The notes: a model not told the origin generated them from the sequence alone. Shown: positions 1 through 10,203, counted from the first letter of the stretch. The stretch is DNA of 46,653 nt from Peptococcaceae bacterium (GCA_023249405.1 JAHFCR010000020.1:1-46653); one strand, 5' to 3'. Program-made: numbers and translations.

Positions 1-63
1 ATTAATATTCTCGGGGGAAGGAAGTTATTTTAATAACATGCCCAAGCAGTTTGCTTTTTTAGG

Positions 64-2184
64 CTATTGTTCCTGTTCGTTTTTCTTCTGCATGCTGCGC
101 ATTGCTTCTTTCCGGGACAGATTGACGCGCCCCTGCCTATCTATTTCGGTAACCTTGACGATGATCTCGTCTCCCTCCTTGAGCACGTCCCGCACCCGGC
201 CCACCCGGCGTTCATCCAGCTGGGAGATGTGCACCAGACCCTCTTTGCCCTGGAGGCCCAATACCCCCGGGATGATCTCCACAAAGGCGCCGAAATCCAT
301 CAGCCTGGTCACTTTGCCCATGTAGATCTTGCCCACTTCCACGTCCTTGGTCAGGACCTCGATAATATGCAGCGCTCTTTGCGCCGCCTCGGCATCGGTC
401 GCCGCTATAAAGGCCCGGCCATCGTCCTCGATGTCGATCTGCACGCCGGTCTCCTCGATGATCTTACGGATGGTCTTGCCACCTGCCCCGATCACGTCGC
501 GGATCTTCTCCTGGTCGATGGTGATGCTGATGATTCTGGGAGCATATTTGGAGAGTTCAGGTCGCGGCCCCGGCAGGGCCTCCAGGATCTTGGACAGAAT
601 GAACATGCGACCCTCTTTGGCCTGCTCCAGCGCCTTTTTGAGAACTTCCGCGGACACGCCTTTGACCTTGATGTCCATCTGCAGCGCAGTGACCCCTTTG
701 GCAGTCCCGGCCACCTTGAAGTCCATATCGCCCAGGGCGTCCTCGATCCCCTGGATATCGCTCAGCACGGCAAACTTATTCTCGCCTGTCACCAGTCCCA
801 TGGCTATTCCGGCCACCGGGGAGGAGATCGGAACACCAGCATCCATCAGCGCCAGGGTACTCCCGCAGACGCTGGCCATAGAGGTCGAACCGTTTGATTC
901 CAGGATCTCCGAAACCACCCGGATGGCGTAGGGAAAAACTTCCTCCTTCGGCAGCACCTGCAGTAGGGCGCGCTCTGCCAGGGCTCCGTGGCCGATCTCC
1001 CGCCGGCCGGGCCCCCGCATCGGTCTGGTCTCGCCTACGCTGTAGGGGGGGAAGTTATACTGGTGCATGTATCTCTTGGATTCCTCAACGCCGAGGCCAT
1101 CCAGTATCTGCTCCTCGCTGACCGCCCCCAGGGTGGCCACGGTCAAGGCCTGGGTCTGACCTCTGGTAAAAAGGCCGCTGCCGTGAGTGCGCGGTAAGAT
1201 TCCGGTCTCACAGGTAATCGGCCTGATCTCATTCAGCTTCCTGCCGTCCGGCCGCTCCTGTTCCTCCAGGATCATCTGCCTGACAGTCTCCTTTAAGACG
1301 CTGTGAAAGATCTCCTTGATATCTTTTACTTGCTCGGGGTAATCCTCGCCAAAGTGGGCCACAGTTTCCTGCTCCAGCGCATCCGTGGCATCCTGCCTGG
1401 CCAGCTTGTCCGGGTTGCGCACAGTCCCGCTCACCCGCTCACTGATATATTCACGAACTGACCGCTCCAACTCCGGATCGGCCTGGTATGTCGGAATCTC
1501 CAGCTTGGGCTTACCGACTTGGGCGACAATATCATCCTGAAAAGCGACGACCTCTTGAATTACCCGGTGGCCGAAAACGATCCCTTCCAGCATGGTCTCT
1601 TCCGGCACTTCCTTGGCGCCCGCCTCCACCATCATCACGGCATCCCTGGTCCCGGCAACTACCAGGTGCATCTCGCTCTGCTCAGCCTGCTCCAGGGATG
1701 GGTTGATGATAAACTCCCCGTTGATCCTGCCCACCACCAAACCGGCAACCGGACCCGAGAAAGGAATGTCGGAGATGGAGAGAGCGATAGAGGCGCCGAT
1801 CATGGCTGTCACATCCGGCGAACAGTCCTGGTCCACAGACAGAACCGTAGCTACCACCTGCACGTCGTTTCTAAATCCGTAAGGAAAGAGGGGACGGATC
1901 GCCCTGTCGGTCAACCTCATGGAGAGGATGGCCTTTTCGCTCGGCCTGCCTTCCCGCTTGATAAAGCCGCCCGGAATTTTTCCGACCGCGTACATACGCT
2001 CCTCATAGTCAACCAGCAACGGGAAAAAATCGATCCCCTGGCGTGGTTCCTTGGAGACCGTTGCCGTTACCAGGACAACGGTATCGCCATAGCGGAGCAT
2101 TGCCGATCCGTTAGCCTGTTTGGCCACTTTGCCAATCTCGGCTACCAGGCTTTTACCGCCCAGAGTCGTGCGGAAAACTTGCAT
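64..2184 (-). CDS. pnp: Polyribonucleotide nucleotidyltransferase (PNPase)
   Basis: A 706-residue protein of normal family length. PNPase degrades RNA 3'-to-5' by phosphorolysis and is a cytoplasmic trimer. Two RNase PH domains (about residues 10-140 and 310-450) flank an all-alpha linker. The second carries the phosphate-binding [10 protein letters not shown] stretch and the metal-binding acidic pair in [16 protein letters not shown] domain with the GAGG loop (about 550-610) and an S1 domain (about 622-690) follow. The start has an AGGAGG-type ribosome-binding site close upstream. It is the last gene of the nusA-infB-rpsO block in this window, about 110 bases after rpsO with a hairpin between them. 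No other function is plausible. Confidence 0.98.
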   Translation of the reverse strand: MQVFRTTLGGKSLVAEIGKVAKQANGSAMLRYGDTVVLVTATVSKEPRQGIDFFPLLVDYEERMYAVGKIPGGFIKREGRPSEKAILSMRLTDRAIRPLFPYGFRNDVQVVATVLSVDQDCSPDVTAMIGASIALSISDIPFSGPVAGLVVGRINGEFIINPSLEQAEQSEMHLVVAGTRDAVMMVEAGAKEVPEETMLEGIVFGHRVIQEVVAFQDDIVAQVGKPKLEIPTYQADPELERSVREYISERVSGTVRNPDKLARQDATDALEQETVAHFGEDYPEQVKDIKEIFHSVLKETVRQMILEEQERPDGRKLNEIRPITCETGILPRTHGSGLFTRGQTQALTVATLGAVSEEQILDGLGVEESKRYMHQYNFPPYSVGETRPMRGPGRREIGHGALAERALLQVLPKEEVFPYAIRVVSEILESNGSTSMASVCGSTLALMDAGVPISSPVAGIAMGLVTGENKFAVLSDIQGIEDALGDMDFKVAGTAKGVTALQMDIKVKGVSAEVLKKALEQAKEGRMFILSKILEALPGPRPELSKYAPRIISITIDQEKIRDVIGAGGKTIRKIIEETGVQIDIEDDGRAFIAATDAEAAQRALHIIEVLTKDVEVGKIYMGKVTRLMDFGAFVEIIPGVLGLQGKEGLVHISQLDERRVGRVRDVLKEGDEIIVKVTEIDRQGRVNLSRKEAMRSMQKKNEQEQ

Positions 2185-2240
2185 AGTCTACCTCCTAATA
2201 TCTGAGATTAGATGTCCATTTAGACCCTGCATAACAATTG

Positions 2241-2264
2241 GAAAGAGCGGTATACCGCTCTCCC
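2241..2264 (-). terminator. Hairpin between rpsO and pnp (attenuator or processing site)
   Basis: A perfect 18-base palindrome (AGAGCGG, TATA, CCGCTCT) is extended by G-U pairs and followed on the minus strand by TTTCC. It lies in the rpsO-pnp gap. The short, poor U-tract suggests partial termination or an RNase processing site. In other bacteria pnp mRNA is controlled at a hairpin in this same position; that role here is an inference. Confidence 0.5.
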
Positions 2265-2293
2265 TGAGTCGTCAAGCCAACCTTTTAGCCAAG

Positions 2294-2563
2294 CTACCGC
2301 CGTAATCCCAGCTTATCGATGATGACCCTGTACCTCAGGGGGTCGTTCGCTTTCAGATAGTTCAACAGGGCTCGCCTCTGACCAACCATCTTCAGCAGTC
2401 CCCTTCTGGAGTGGTGATCCTTGCGATGTATTTTCAGGTGCTCGTTAAGGTAGGTGATTCTTTCAGTAAGAAGAGCGATCTGAACCTCAGGAGAGCCCGT
2501 ATCCTTGTCATGGATCTTAAATTTTTCGATAATTACCTTTTTTACAGTGGCACTGAAAACCAA
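2294..2563 (-). CDS. rpsO: 30S ribosomal protein S15
   Basis: An 89-residue protein matching S15 over its whole length. It carries the [23 protein letters not shown] block, which contacts 16S rRNA in the central domain of the small subunit. The start codon is TTG, preceded by GGAGG at 8 bases. It has its own likely promoter and precedes pnp, the usual bacterial pairing. S15 often represses its own translation by binding its leader; the roughly 90-base leader here is long enough, but I did not resolve a specific fold. Confidence 0.97.
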   Translation of the reverse strand: MVFSATVKKVIIEKFKIHDKDTGSPEVQIALLTERITYLNEHLKIHRKDHHSRRGLLKMVGQRRALLNYLKANDPLRYRVIIDKLGLRR

Positions 2564-2653
2564 CTTAGATTCCTCCTACCAGTCGCATTGAAGTTTTTTG
2601 CCGGGCAGAACCGGAAGTCTCTTCCTACTGCCATAGGTTAATTATTACATATT

Positions 2654-2682
2654 ATCTTATCATACATCAATCCTTATGTAAA
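2654..2682 (-). promoter_or_regulatory. Likely sigma-A promoter of rpsO-pnp
   Basis: TTTACA and TAAGAT hexamers are separated by 17 bases, in an AT-rich gap between ribF and rpsO. This predicts a leader of about 85 bases before the TTG start. It would uncouple rpsO-pnp from ribF. Identified by eye only. Confidence 0.5.
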
Positions 2683-2727
2683 TCTTGTGAGTCCTGAATC
2701 GGAAAATAGCACCTGTTTTGATCGATC

Positions 2728-3672
2728 TTAGCAGAGAACTCCTGCCCAGGCGCTGACTGTTACGGCTGCTTCGATATCTTTGTTAATCTGAAACACGAGG
2801 GCTTCAGCTGAATCAAAGCGCTGTTCCCATCGCAATCTCCTGTAGATCTCGATCTCGATAGCCTCCCCATAGGCTGATCCCTGAAAATTAAGCAGGTGGG
2901 CCTCAATAACCCGTTCCTGGCTGTCAACAAAGGTAGGCCGGAAACCGATGTTTAGGACTGCGGTATAGCAATTGCCGGCGATCTTTGCCGATCCTGCATA
3001 CACGGCAACGCAAGGTACAAGCAGCGGCCCGGCAGTGGCGACATTGGCGGTGGGAAACCCGATCTTCCTGCCGCGCCGGTCACCCTGTACCACCGTCCCC
3101 CTGATGATCGGCCAATATCCGAGCAGTTGCTGCGCCTGATCAATATCGCCTGCGTCTAGGGCTGTTCTGATAGATGTGCTGCTTACCAGCGTTTCATTGA
3201 TAAAAACCGGTGGAATCACGGTAACCGAAAATCCATGTTGTTTACCCAGGCTCACCAATTGTTCCGGTGTGCCTAGAGCCCGGCGTCCGAACCTGTAGTT
3301 AAAACCGACATAGACTGCCGCTACCCGCAGCTTTTCTACCAGAACCGTTCTCGCAAAATCCCCGGCCTCCAACGCAGCCATCTGGGTGTCAAAGGGAATG
3401 ACAAAAGCAGCTTCAATCCCGACCCCCGCCAGCAGTTCCAGCTTCTTATCCAGATCGAGGAGCAGTTTCGGTCCATGGTCGGGGTTCAAAAAGTTCTGGG
3501 GGTGAGGATGAAAAAGAAATACTGCCGGCACTTTCCCTTCCTGCCGCGCATAACTCACCATCTGGCGCAATAAGTCCTGATGCCCCCGGTGCACGCCGTC
3601 AAAATTGCCCAGGGCCAAAACCAGCTGGTCATCGTCATATGGAAGCGGCTGCAGACAGTGCCATACCTTCAT
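2728..3672 (-). CDS. ribF: Bifunctional riboflavin kinase / FAD synthetase
   Basis: It converts riboflavin to FMN and FMN to FAD. The N-terminal adenylyltransferase half carries the nucleotidyltransferase motif GNFDGVHRGH near residue 24. The C-terminal flavokinase half carries the GRKIGFPTAN motif (about residue 205). From the chosen ATG the protein has 314 residues, normal for the family. The ATG is preferred over an upstream GTG because AGAGAGG sits 7 bases before it. It follows truB closely in the standard nusA-operon order, so it is probably co-transcribed. Confidence 0.96.
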   Translation of the reverse strand: MKVWHCLQPLPYDDDQLVLALGNFDGVHRGHQDLLRQMVSYARQEGKVPAVFLFHPHPQNFLNPDHGPKLLLDLDKKLELLAGVGIEAAFVIPFDTQMAALEAGDFARTVLVEKLRVAAVYVGFNYRFGRRALGTPEQLVSLGKQHGFSVTVIPPVFINETLVSSTSIRTALDAGDIDQAQQLLGYWPIIRGTVVQGDRRGRKIGFPTANVATAGPLLVPCVAVYAGSAKIAGNCYTAVLNIGFRPTFVDSQERVIEAHLLNFQGSAYGEAIEIEIYRRLRWEQRFDSAEALVFQINKDIEAAVTVSAWAGVLC

Positions 3673-3695
3673 TTTAAATACCTCTCTCACGCAGC

Positions 3696-4625
3696 TTAAT
3701 TCTCTGTCAGATTAAATACTTTGGTCAGTTTATATGACCAGACACCCTTCACCTGTCCCTGAAACTGGCCCAGAGCCAGCAATACGCCATCAGGACCATA
3801 GAGGCGCACAAATGGCGGTAGATTGCTGTTGCCGATTCCTCCGCAGATGCCCGAGGGCGACAATGGCAGACCGTTCCTGACAGTAGCCACAGCCTTTTCT
3901 TTTACTGTCAAGGCAGGGATCTCCAGCAGTCCATAATCAAGGGGAAGCAGAAAAGAGGTGTCCCCCCGTTCCCACAGCTCCGCCACCTGTTCCATGGTGT
4001 AAGCATCCTTGAGAGCAAAAGGACCGCTGGCAGTACGGAGCAAAAAAGAGAGAAAGGCGCCACAACCAAGTTTGTTTCCGAGATCGGCGCATAAGCTTCT
4101 GATATAGGTTCCTTTAGAACAGGTGATGTCCAGCAGCAGGCTCGGGTAAGGACCCGAATCGGAATAGCGCAACGAATTTAAGGAGTAGATAGTAACCCGG
4201 CGCGGTTTGCGTTCCACGCTCTTGCCCTGTTGCGCCAGCTTATAAAGCCGCTGGCCCTGCACGTGCAGGGCGGACACCATGGGAGGGACCTGTTTGATCT
4301 CTCCTCGAAAACCCTCGAGCGTTGAGATCAACTTATTGTACGATAAAGAAACAGACGGCAGTCTGTTGACGATTTTGCCTCCGGCATCATGGGTATCCGT
4401 CTCGATGCCAAAGGTAATTTCAGCCCGATAAGTTTTACTCTTATCGATCAGGAATTCCGTCACCCTGGTGCCTTGACCGACACAAATCGGGAGCACTCCT
4501 GCCGCTCCCGGATCAAGAGTGCCCGTATGGCCGATCTTTTTAATATTGAATAGTCTGCGCAAACGCTGCACCACATCATGGGATGTCGGCCCCGGAGGTT
4601 TGATCACGTTGATCAGGCCATTCAT
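3696..4625 (-). CDS. truB: tRNA pseudouridine(55) synthase
   Basis: It isomerises U55 in the T-loop of tRNAs. The catalytic aspartate lies in GHTGTLDPGAAGVLP near residue 40, and the KPPGPTSHDVV N-terminal motif is present. A longer open frame exists upstream, but the family begins at MNGLINVIKPPG. That ATG overlaps the nrnA stop by four bases (ATGA), which indicates translational coupling. The protein is 309 residues, normal for the bacterial family with a C-terminal PUA-like region. Confidence 0.97.
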   Translation of the reverse strand: MNGLINVIKPPGPTSHDVVQRLRRLFNIKKIGHTGTLDPGAAGVLPICVGQGTRVTEFLIDKSKTYRAEITFGIETDTHDAGGKIVNRLPSVSLSYNKLISTLEGFRGEIKQVPPMVSALHVQGQRLYKLAQQGKSVERKPRRVTIYSLNSLRYSDSGPYPSLLLDITCSKGTYIRSLCADLGNKLGCGAFLSFLLRTASGPFALKDAYTMEQVAELWERGDTSFLLPLDYGLLEIPALTVKEKAVATVRNGLPLSPSGICGGIGNSNLPPFVRLYGPDGVLLALGQFQGQVKGVWSYKLTKVFNLTEN

Positions 4626-5611
4626 AACACTTCTCGCTTTTTCTGCAGGTAGTCCCTGGCAGCGTCGATGACCAACGCCTCCACCTCTTGCAGAGTACCC
4701 TTGACTGTACATCCTGCGGCTCGCATATGCCCTCCGCCACCAAACCGGCCAGCCAGAGCATTGACGTCTGCAAAGCTCTTCGATCGAAATCCGATCCGGA
4801 CCTCGTGATCACCGATCTCCTTGAAGAGCACGGCAATCTCCACCCCGGCGATCGATTTTGGATAATTGATCAAATCTTCGCTTTCTTCCATCCGGCATCC
4901 TTCATCCAGACAATTAAGCCTGGAGATGGTCATCCAGGCAACTTGCCCTTCCTGATCAAGGGACAGAGTGGATAACCCTTTCTGCAGCAGGCGGATGCTG
5001 GCCAGTGTTTTCTGCTCGTTTAAACACTGTTGCACCAGATGGTGGTCTGCTCCACGCTCCAGAAGCAATGAGGCAACCAGATGGCAGCGGTTTGTGGTGT
5101 TCTGGTATCTGAAGGAACCGGTATCGGTTACCAGGGCGGCATACAGATTGGTGGCCACATCCGGAGATATCCCGATCTTCAGAGCAGACAGCACCTGATA
5201 GAGAATCTCCGCGGTTGCCGAGGCGGACGAGTCTACTATATTGACAGCGCCAAAGAAATCATTGCTTACATGGTGGTCAATATTGATCAGGGTCCCACAG
5301 CAGTCGAAAAGCTTATTAACCTCTTCAGGCAGCCGCTCAAGGCCGGTGCAGTCCAGCACGATGCCGCAATCGAAACGTCTCCCGTGCACCCCTTGCGGGG
5401 TTGATACCATCTCAGACCCGGGCAAAAAGTGATACGAGGGCGGCACGGGCTGACCTGAGATGATGGCAACATTCTTACCTATATCCCGCAACGCCAGGCC
5501 TAAACCGATCATAGAGCCGATGGCATCACCGTCGGGATGCATATGGCTGGCCAGGAGAAAGCTGCCGGCGGTTTTAATAACTTCCGCTCCCTGAATACCG
5601 ATCGAAATCAA
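4622..5611 (-). CDS. nrnA: DHH-family phosphoesterase (NrnA-type oligoribonuclease/pAp phosphatase)
   Basis: A 329-residue DHH/DHHA1 phosphoesterase. Metal-binding motifs are SHMHPDGDAIGS (about residue 22), an Asp near residue 87 (VLDCTG) and IDHHVSN (about residue 112). The DHHA1 signature GGGGHMRAAG is near residue 295. NrnA proteins degrade nano-RNAs and dephosphorylate pAp; the assignment rests on family and on the conserved rbfA-nrnA-truB position. Its start overlaps the rbfA stop by four bases. The exact substrate range cannot be told from sequence. Confidence 0.93.
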   Translation of the reverse strand: MISIGIQGAEVIKTAGSFLLASHMHPDGDAIGSMIGLGLALRDIGKNVAIISGQPVPPSYHFLPGSEMVSTPQGVHGRRFDCGIVLDCTGLERLPEEVNKLFDCCGTLINIDHHVSNDFFGAVNIVDSSASATAEILYQVLSALKIGISPDVATNLYAALVTDTGSFRYQNTTNRCHLVASLLLERGADHHLVQQCLNEQKTLASIRLLQKGLSTLSLDQEGQVAWMTISRLNCLDEGCRMEESEDLINYPKSIAGVEIAVLFKEIGDHEVRIGFRSKSFADVNALAGRFGGGGHMRAAGCTVKGTLQEVEALVIDAARDYLQKKREVL

Positions 5612-5970
5612 TCCCCAATCTCTTTATCCATGACCTCGCTGATGAGGTGCGTCAATTCAATGCCTCTTTTTATTGAAGGGTCCAGGGAAAAGGTCAACTC
5701 CGGAAGAAACCTCAGCCGGATTCTTTTCCCCAGTTCCATGCGTATAAAACCACCGGCGCTCTGCAGCCCTACCAGTGTCTGCGACTGCTCCTGCTCGGTT
5801 CCGTAAACGCTCACGAACACCTTAGCATAACGCAGATCCCGGGATACCTCGACATCAGTGATGCTGGTCAGTTTACAGATCCGGGGATCGTTCAATTCTA
5901 CCTGAAGCATGTCGGTGACTTCGCGTTTGATCTCCTCTGCAAGCCTGTGAGGCCGAAAACTCATGATCAT
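5608..5970 (-). CDS. rbfA: 30S ribosome-binding factor A
   Basis: A 120-residue KH-fold ribosome assembly factor, needed for late 16S rRNA 5'-end maturation and cold growth in other bacteria. Recognisable stretches are RPHRLAEEIKREVTDML at the N terminus and the VSRDLRYAKVFVSVYG strand-helix segment. It follows infB by 15 bases and overlaps nrnA by four, the common order. Length and sequence are ordinary. Confidence 0.96.
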   Translation of the reverse strand: MIMSFRPHRLAEEIKREVTDMLQVELNDPRICKLTSITDVEVSRDLRYAKVFVSVYGTEQEQSQTLVGLQSAGGFIRMELGKRIRLRFLPELTFSLDPSIKRGIELTHLISEVMDKEIGD

Positions 5971-5985
5971 TCACCCTTCGTAGAG

Positions 5986-8583
5986 TTAGAGCACTCGTTT
6001 GATCTCTTCGATAGTGTATCCTTCCAGGATATCGTTCTGCTTCATGTCCTGAAACTTATCGAGACCGATGCCGCACTCGAAGCCCGTTTGAACCTCGCGC
6101 ACGTCTTCCTTGAATCGTCTGAGAGAGGCGACAGTCCCTTCATAGATCACAACACCGTCCCTGATCACTCGTACCTTGCCGTTTCTGGTCATTTTACCAT
6201 CCGTGATATAGCCTCCGGCAATAACACCGATCTTCGGAATGCTGAAGATATCCCTGACTTCCGCCCTTCCGACTACAACTTCCCGCAACTCCGGCTCCAG
6301 CAAACCCTCCAGAGCCGCCTTGACATCATCCAGGATCTCATAGATCACCCGGTACAGGCGAATTTCCACCTGCTGCATTTCCGATGTCCGCTTGGCGTTG
6401 ACCTCCGGCCGCACATTGAAGCCGATAATCAGCCCGTTGGAAGCGCTGGCCAGCATAACGTCGGTCTCTGTTATTGCCCCCACACCTGAATGAATAATAT
6501 TCAAACGCACTTCCGATGTGCCCAGTTTCGTAAGGGACTGCAGCAGGGCCTCGACAGAGCCCTGAACGTCAGCCTTGACAACCAGGTTCAATTCTTTGAG
6601 CTTACCCTGCCGGATCTGTTTGAAGAGGTCCTCCAGGGTCACCTTCTCGGGGTTCACATTATCCAGTTGTCGTTTTTGTTTAACCCGTTCGTCAACGATC
6701 TGGCGAGCGAGTTTTTCATCAGTCAGCACATAAAAAGGATCGCCGGCGTTGGGGACTTCAGACAGCCCCAAGATCTCTACCGGTGTTGACGGCGGCGCCT
6801 TTTTCACCCGTCGCCCCTTGAAGTCCATCATCGCCCTGACCCGCCCATAGGCCGTACCAAGCAGGATATAATCCCCGACATACAGGGTGCCCTTCTGGAC
6901 CAGTACCGTGGCTACCGGGCCTCTTCCCTTGTCCAGCCTGGCATCGATCACCGTTCCCCGGGCAGGACGGTTGGGATTGGCCTTGAGTTCCTCCATTTCG
7001 GCTACCAGCAGCAGCATCTCCAGGAGGCGCTCGATCCCATCCTTGGTAGCGGCCGAAACCGGCACACAGATAGTTTCACCGCCCCATTCCTCGGGGACCA
7101 GGGCATACTCCGTCAACTGCTGCTTAACCCGATCCTGATTGGCGTTGGGCTTGTCGATCTTATTGACAGCCACCACGATCGGCACATCAGCCGCTTTGGC
7201 GTGGTTGATCGCTTCTATTGTCTGGGGCATAACCCCGTCATCTGCCGCCACTACCAGAATGGCGATATCGGTCACCTGCGCCCCCCGGGCGCGCATAGAA
7301 GTGAAGGCTTCATGGCCCGGTGTATCTAAAAAGGTGATCTTCTTTCCTTTTAGTTCAACCTGGTAAGCCCCGATGTGCTGAGTGATCCCGCCTGCCTCGG
7401 TAGCGGTAACATTGGTCTGCCGGATGGCATCGAGCAATGATGTCTTGCCATGGTCGACATGGCCCATCACGGTGATCACCGGCGGCTTCAACTCCAGCGC
7501 TGATTCATCGTCGCCCTCATCCTCAAGGGCAACCTCCAATATTGCCTCGCTCTTCTCGATCTCCACATTGGCGCCGAACCCCTGAGCAACCAAAGTAGCC
7601 GTTTCCGCATCGATGATCTGATTTACCGTCACCATGACTCCCAGTTCGATCAGTTTTTTGATCACTAAGCCTGGGTCCACCTGCAATCTGACGGCCAGAT
7701 CCTGTACCGTCACCTGTTCTTCGATGCTGATGGCCTTGGGAAGAGCATTGTCAGTCGCCGGTTGGTGCTGATGATGAGTAGCCGGCTTGTGCCGCCGTTT
7801 GCCATGATTGCGTGCTGATAGAGAGACTACTTTGGAAAGCAGTTTCCGCTGGCTCTGCTCCTGGCTACGCCGCTGCTCTTCTCTTCTTTCCAGGGCTTTT
7901 TTGCGGTAGTCCTCGCGATCGACCACCACCTTCGTGTCTGAGGCCGGTGCAGCTGCCTTGGGCTTCACCTGGTTATCAGTCCGGGTTGGCCTGGCTGGCG
8001 GCTTCGTTTGTTGCGGCGGCCTGGGGCCTGCCGTTTGAGCGGGCCTGGTAGGCTTCGCAGCCTGTCCGGGCCTGGCAGAACCGGACGGTTGTGCCGTTCT
8101 GGCCGGAGCTGACGGCTGGCCCGTTCTGGCCGGAGCTGACGATTGAGACGGCCTGGCCGGAGCTGACGGCTGGCCCGTTCTGGCTGGGGCTGACGATTGA
8201 GACGGCCTGGCTGGACCGGATGGCTGGCTCTGCCTTGGGCCTGAAGGCTGAGCAGATCTTACCGGTCTTGACGCTTGAGCCTCTCTAGACGTACTCGGCG
8301 CCTGAACCGACCTGTTAGTTCCAGGGCCCGGAGCCGCTGGCGCAGGCCTGGTATCCTGGCTCGGTTTAACAGTCTTGACAGCCTGCCCTGCCGGTATTTT
8401 TGGCGCAGGTTGAGGCTGCTTCTCTTTTTTTGTTAATGCCTCTTTGACCCGCCCAATCTCTTCATCCTCCAGAGTGCTCATGTAACTCTTTACGGGCAAA
8501 CCCATCTGCTGTACTTGCTCAAGCAATGCTTTGCTGTTCATTCCTAGTTCCTTAGCTAATTCAAAGACTCGAATTTTTCCCAT
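5986..8583 (-). CDS. infB: Translation initiation factor IF-2
   Basis: An 865-residue GTPase that places initiator fMet-tRNA on the 30S subunit and promotes 50S joining. The IF2_N motif ([20 protein letters not shown]) opens the protein. A low-complexity Pro/Ala/Ser/Gln/Arg linker (about residues 55-215) follows, then a second IF2_N domain. The G domain has GHVDHGKT (G1, near residue 372), DTPGHE (G3) and NKID (G4). Domains II, III and C2 complete it. The linker contains near-identical tandem repeats at the DNA level. It lies between ylxR and rbfA as usual. Confidence 0.98.
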   Translation of the reverse strand: MGKIRVFELAKELGMNSKALLEQVQQMGLPVKSYMSTLEDEEIGRVKEALTKKEKQPQPAPKIPAGQAVKTVKPSQDTRPAPAAPGPGTNRSVQAPSTSREAQASRPVRSAQPSGPRQSQPSGPARPSQSSAPARTGQPSAPARPSQSSAPARTGQPSAPARTAQPSGSARPGQAAKPTRPAQTAGPRPPQQTKPPARPTRTDNQVKPKAAAPASDTKVVVDREDYRKKALERREEQRRSQEQSQRKLLSKVVSLSARNHGKRRHKPATHHQHQPATDNALPKAISIEEQVTVQDLAVRLQVDPGLVIKKLIELGVMVTVNQIIDAETATLVAQGFGANVEIEKSEAILEVALEDEGDDESALELKPPVITVMGHVDHGKTSLLDAIRQTNVTATEAGGITQHIGAYQVELKGKKITFLDTPGHEAFTSMRARGAQVTDIAILVVAADDGVMPQTIEAINHAKAADVPIVVAVNKIDKPNANQDRVKQQLTEYALVPEEWGGETICVPVSAATKDGIERLLEMLLLVAEMEELKANPNRPARGTVIDARLDKGRGPVATVLVQKGTLYVGDYILLGTAYGRVRAMMDFKGRRVKKAPPSTPVEILGLSEVPNAGDPFYVLTDEKLARQIVDERVKQKRQLDNVNPEKVTLEDLFKQIRQGKLKELNLVVKADVQGSVEALLQSLTKLGTSEVRLNIIHSGVGAITETDVMLASASNGLIIGFNVRPEVNAKRTSEMQQVEIRLYRVIYEILDDVKAALEGLLEPELREVVVGRAEVRDIFSIPKIGVIAGGYITDGKMTRNGKVRVIRDGVVIYEGTVASLRRFKEDVREVQTGFECGIGLDKFQDMKQNDILEGYTIEEIKRVL
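8060..8250 (-). repeat. Tandem repeats encoding the IF-2 Pro/Ala-rich linker
   Basis: Near-identical units of about 27 and 54 bases recur inside infB. They encode copies of the SAPARTGQP / SAPARPSQS type. Repeats in this linker are common in the family and tolerate length change. They are in frame and need no mobile-element explanation. Confidence 0.75.
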
Positions 8584-8663
8584 TAAATCACCTCCAAGTC
8601 ACCACATACATGTGATATTGCCCTTCTCTGCGCTAGTCTGATGCCCAGGCTGCCCATACCTGA

Positions 8664-8942
8664 TCAGGCAGGAGATTCTACGGCCAATTGGGCCTTCAAG
8701 CCTTCCACGATCTCCGGAGGCAGGTCTACGTGCAATGCCCGTTGCAGCTTCTTTCCGGTTAAGGCCAGTCCCAGGCACCCGAGATCCCGGCACAGGTAAG
8801 CGCCTCTTCCTGAGAGCTTGCCTGTGGCATCGATCTTTACCTGCAGGTCCGGTGTTCTGACTATTCTAATCAACTCTTTTTTGTTTTTATTCTGCTGACA
8901 ACCCACGCATATCCGTTGGGGGATTTTCCTTACTCTACCCAT
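8664..8942 (-). CDS. ylxR: YlxR family RNA-binding protein (RnpM)
   Basis: A 92-residue YlxR protein with the diagnostic RICVGC motif near residue 10 and SGRGAYLC near residue 45. The family sits between nusA and infB in most Bacillota. A B. subtilis member has been described as a modulator of RNase P (RnpM). The start overlaps the nusA stop by eight bases, implying coupling. The L7Ae-like ylxQ gene that usually follows is absent: about 80 non-coding bases lead straight to infB. Confidence 0.93.
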   Translation of the reverse strand: MGRVRKIPQRICVGCQQNKNKKELIRIVRTPDLQVKIDATGKLSGRGAYLCRDLGCLGLALTGKKLQRALHVDLPPEIVEGLKAQLAVESPA

Positions 8943-10023
8943 CGCTGCTGTTCACCTCGCAGTCGAGGTCATTAGCGCTCTCTTCCTTATCCCGCATTTG
9001 GGACAGGCTCTTGATGTCAATTTTCCAGCCAGTTAGTCGGGCCGCCAGGCGGGCATTTTGTCCTTCCTTGCCGATGGCCAGAGAAAGCTGATGATCAGGA
9101 ACGGTTACGCGGGCGACTTTATCTTCCTCATCGATCCCGACGGCGATCGGCTTGGCCGGGCTCAGGGCGTTGGCGACAAATTCCATCGGGCTATTGTCCC
9201 ACTTGATAATATCGATCTTTTCACCTTTCAGTTCATTGACGATCGCCTGTACCCTCATTCCCTTCGGACCAACGCAGGCGCCTATGGAATCCACGTTCTC
9301 ATCCCTGGAGTAGACCGCGATTTTGGAACGGCTGCCAGGTTCTCTGGCAACAGCCTTGAGTTCCACTATCCCCTCGTAGATCTCCGGGACCTCTAATTCA
9401 AAAAGGCGTTTGACCAATCCGGGATGAGTCCTGGAAACCAGGATCTGTGGACCCTTGGTGGTTTTTTTAACCTCGATGACGTAGGTCTTGATCCGGTCGC
9501 CCCGATTATGTTTTTCGGTTGGTATCTGTTCGCTTGGAGCAAGCAAGGCCTCGGCCCGGCCCAGATCTATAAAAACATTCTTGGCCTCCTGGCGCCGGAT
9601 CACCCCTGTTACAATGTCCCCCTCCCGGCTCAGGTATTCTTCGTAGATCAGGCCGCGCTCCGCTTCCCTGATCTGCTGCATGACCACCTGTTTGGCAGCC
9701 TGGGCGGCAATTCGGCCAAAATTCTTCGGTGTTACCTCCACCTCTACAGTATCCCCAAGGGCCGCCTCGGTATCGCTCTCGTCAACATCTCCGGCAGCGA
9801 TCTCCATGCGCTCGTCGGACACTGTATCCACTACCACTTTGAGAGCATAAACTTTAATTTCACCGGTTTCCCTTTCGATCTCGATCCGGCAATTTTGAGC
9901 AGAACCAAAATTTTTCCGAAATGCGGTCAGCAGGGCATGTTCAGTAGCCTGCAACAGGAACTCCACGCTAATGCCTTTTTCTTTTTCGATCTCTTTGAGG
10001 GCATTAATAAAATCAGCGTTCAT
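8935..10023 (-). CDS. nusA: Transcription termination/antitermination protein NusA
   Basis: A 362-residue protein of the short Gram-positive type without the C-terminal acidic repeats. It has an N-terminal RNA polymerase-binding domain (about 1-125), an S1 domain (about 135-200) and tandem KH domains (about 205-345) with the GPKGMR and GKEGQNARLAARLTGW signatures. It binds elongating RNA polymerase and affects pausing and rRNA antitermination. The ATG is preceded by GGGAGGACGCATAA. Unusually it is the first gene after a promoter; rimP normally precedes it. Confidence 0.97.
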   Translation of the reverse strand: MNADFINALKEIEKEKGISVEFLLQATEHALLTAFRKNFGSAQNCRIEIERETGEIKVYALKVVVDTVSDERMEIAAGDVDESDTEAALGDTVEVEVTPKNFGRIAAQAAKQVVMQQIREAERGLIYEEYLSREGDIVTGVIRRQEAKNVFIDLGRAEALLAPSEQIPTEKHNRGDRIKTYVIEVKKTTKGPQILVSRTHPGLVKRLFELEVPEIYEGIVELKAVAREPGSRSKIAVYSRDENVDSIGACVGPKGMRVQAIVNELKGEKIDIIKWDNSPMEFVANALSPAKPIAVGIDEEDKVARVTVPDHQLSLAIGKEGQNARLAARLTGWKIDIKSLSQMRDKEESANDLDCEVNSSDG

Positions 10024-10103
10024 TTATGCGTCCTCCCGATCCTTTCAAAGGTTCGCGACCTGGGCCGTCCAATGTTGATAACGTAATATAGATCAAATAA
10101 TAT

Positions 10104-10130
10104 TTAAGAGTGGGCATGAACCCACTCCAT
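10104..10130 (-). promoter_or_regulatory. nusA leader hairpin overlapping a nine-codon micro-ORF
   Basis: GAGTGGG and CCCACTC form a 7-bp stem with a 6-base loop about 85 bases upstream of nusA. The same bases can be read as ATG-initiated MEWVHAHS followed by TAA, with a GGGGAGG ribosome-binding site six bases before the ATG. As I recall, GAGTGGG-type hairpins are common in the leader just before rimP in Bacillota. The hairpin may therefore be the preserved rimP leader. Whether the micro-ORF is translated is unknown. Confidence 0.45.
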
Positions 10131-10203
10131 CAGCAACCTCCCCAAAATAATTACCTTACCTATTGCCAGGTGTAATCTTAAAATCACAAACACGCTCAAA
10201 AAA

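Noticed and set aside
1-63. Short AAGCA/TGCTT hairpin with T-run at the left edge, considered as a terminator.
   Set aside because: The stem is only five base pairs and its T-run is on the strand opposite pnp. Too weak to call.
8060-8250. Repeats in infB considered as a CRISPR-like or mobile repeat.
   Set aside because: They are contiguous and in frame, encode the normal low-complexity IF-2 linker, and have no spacers.
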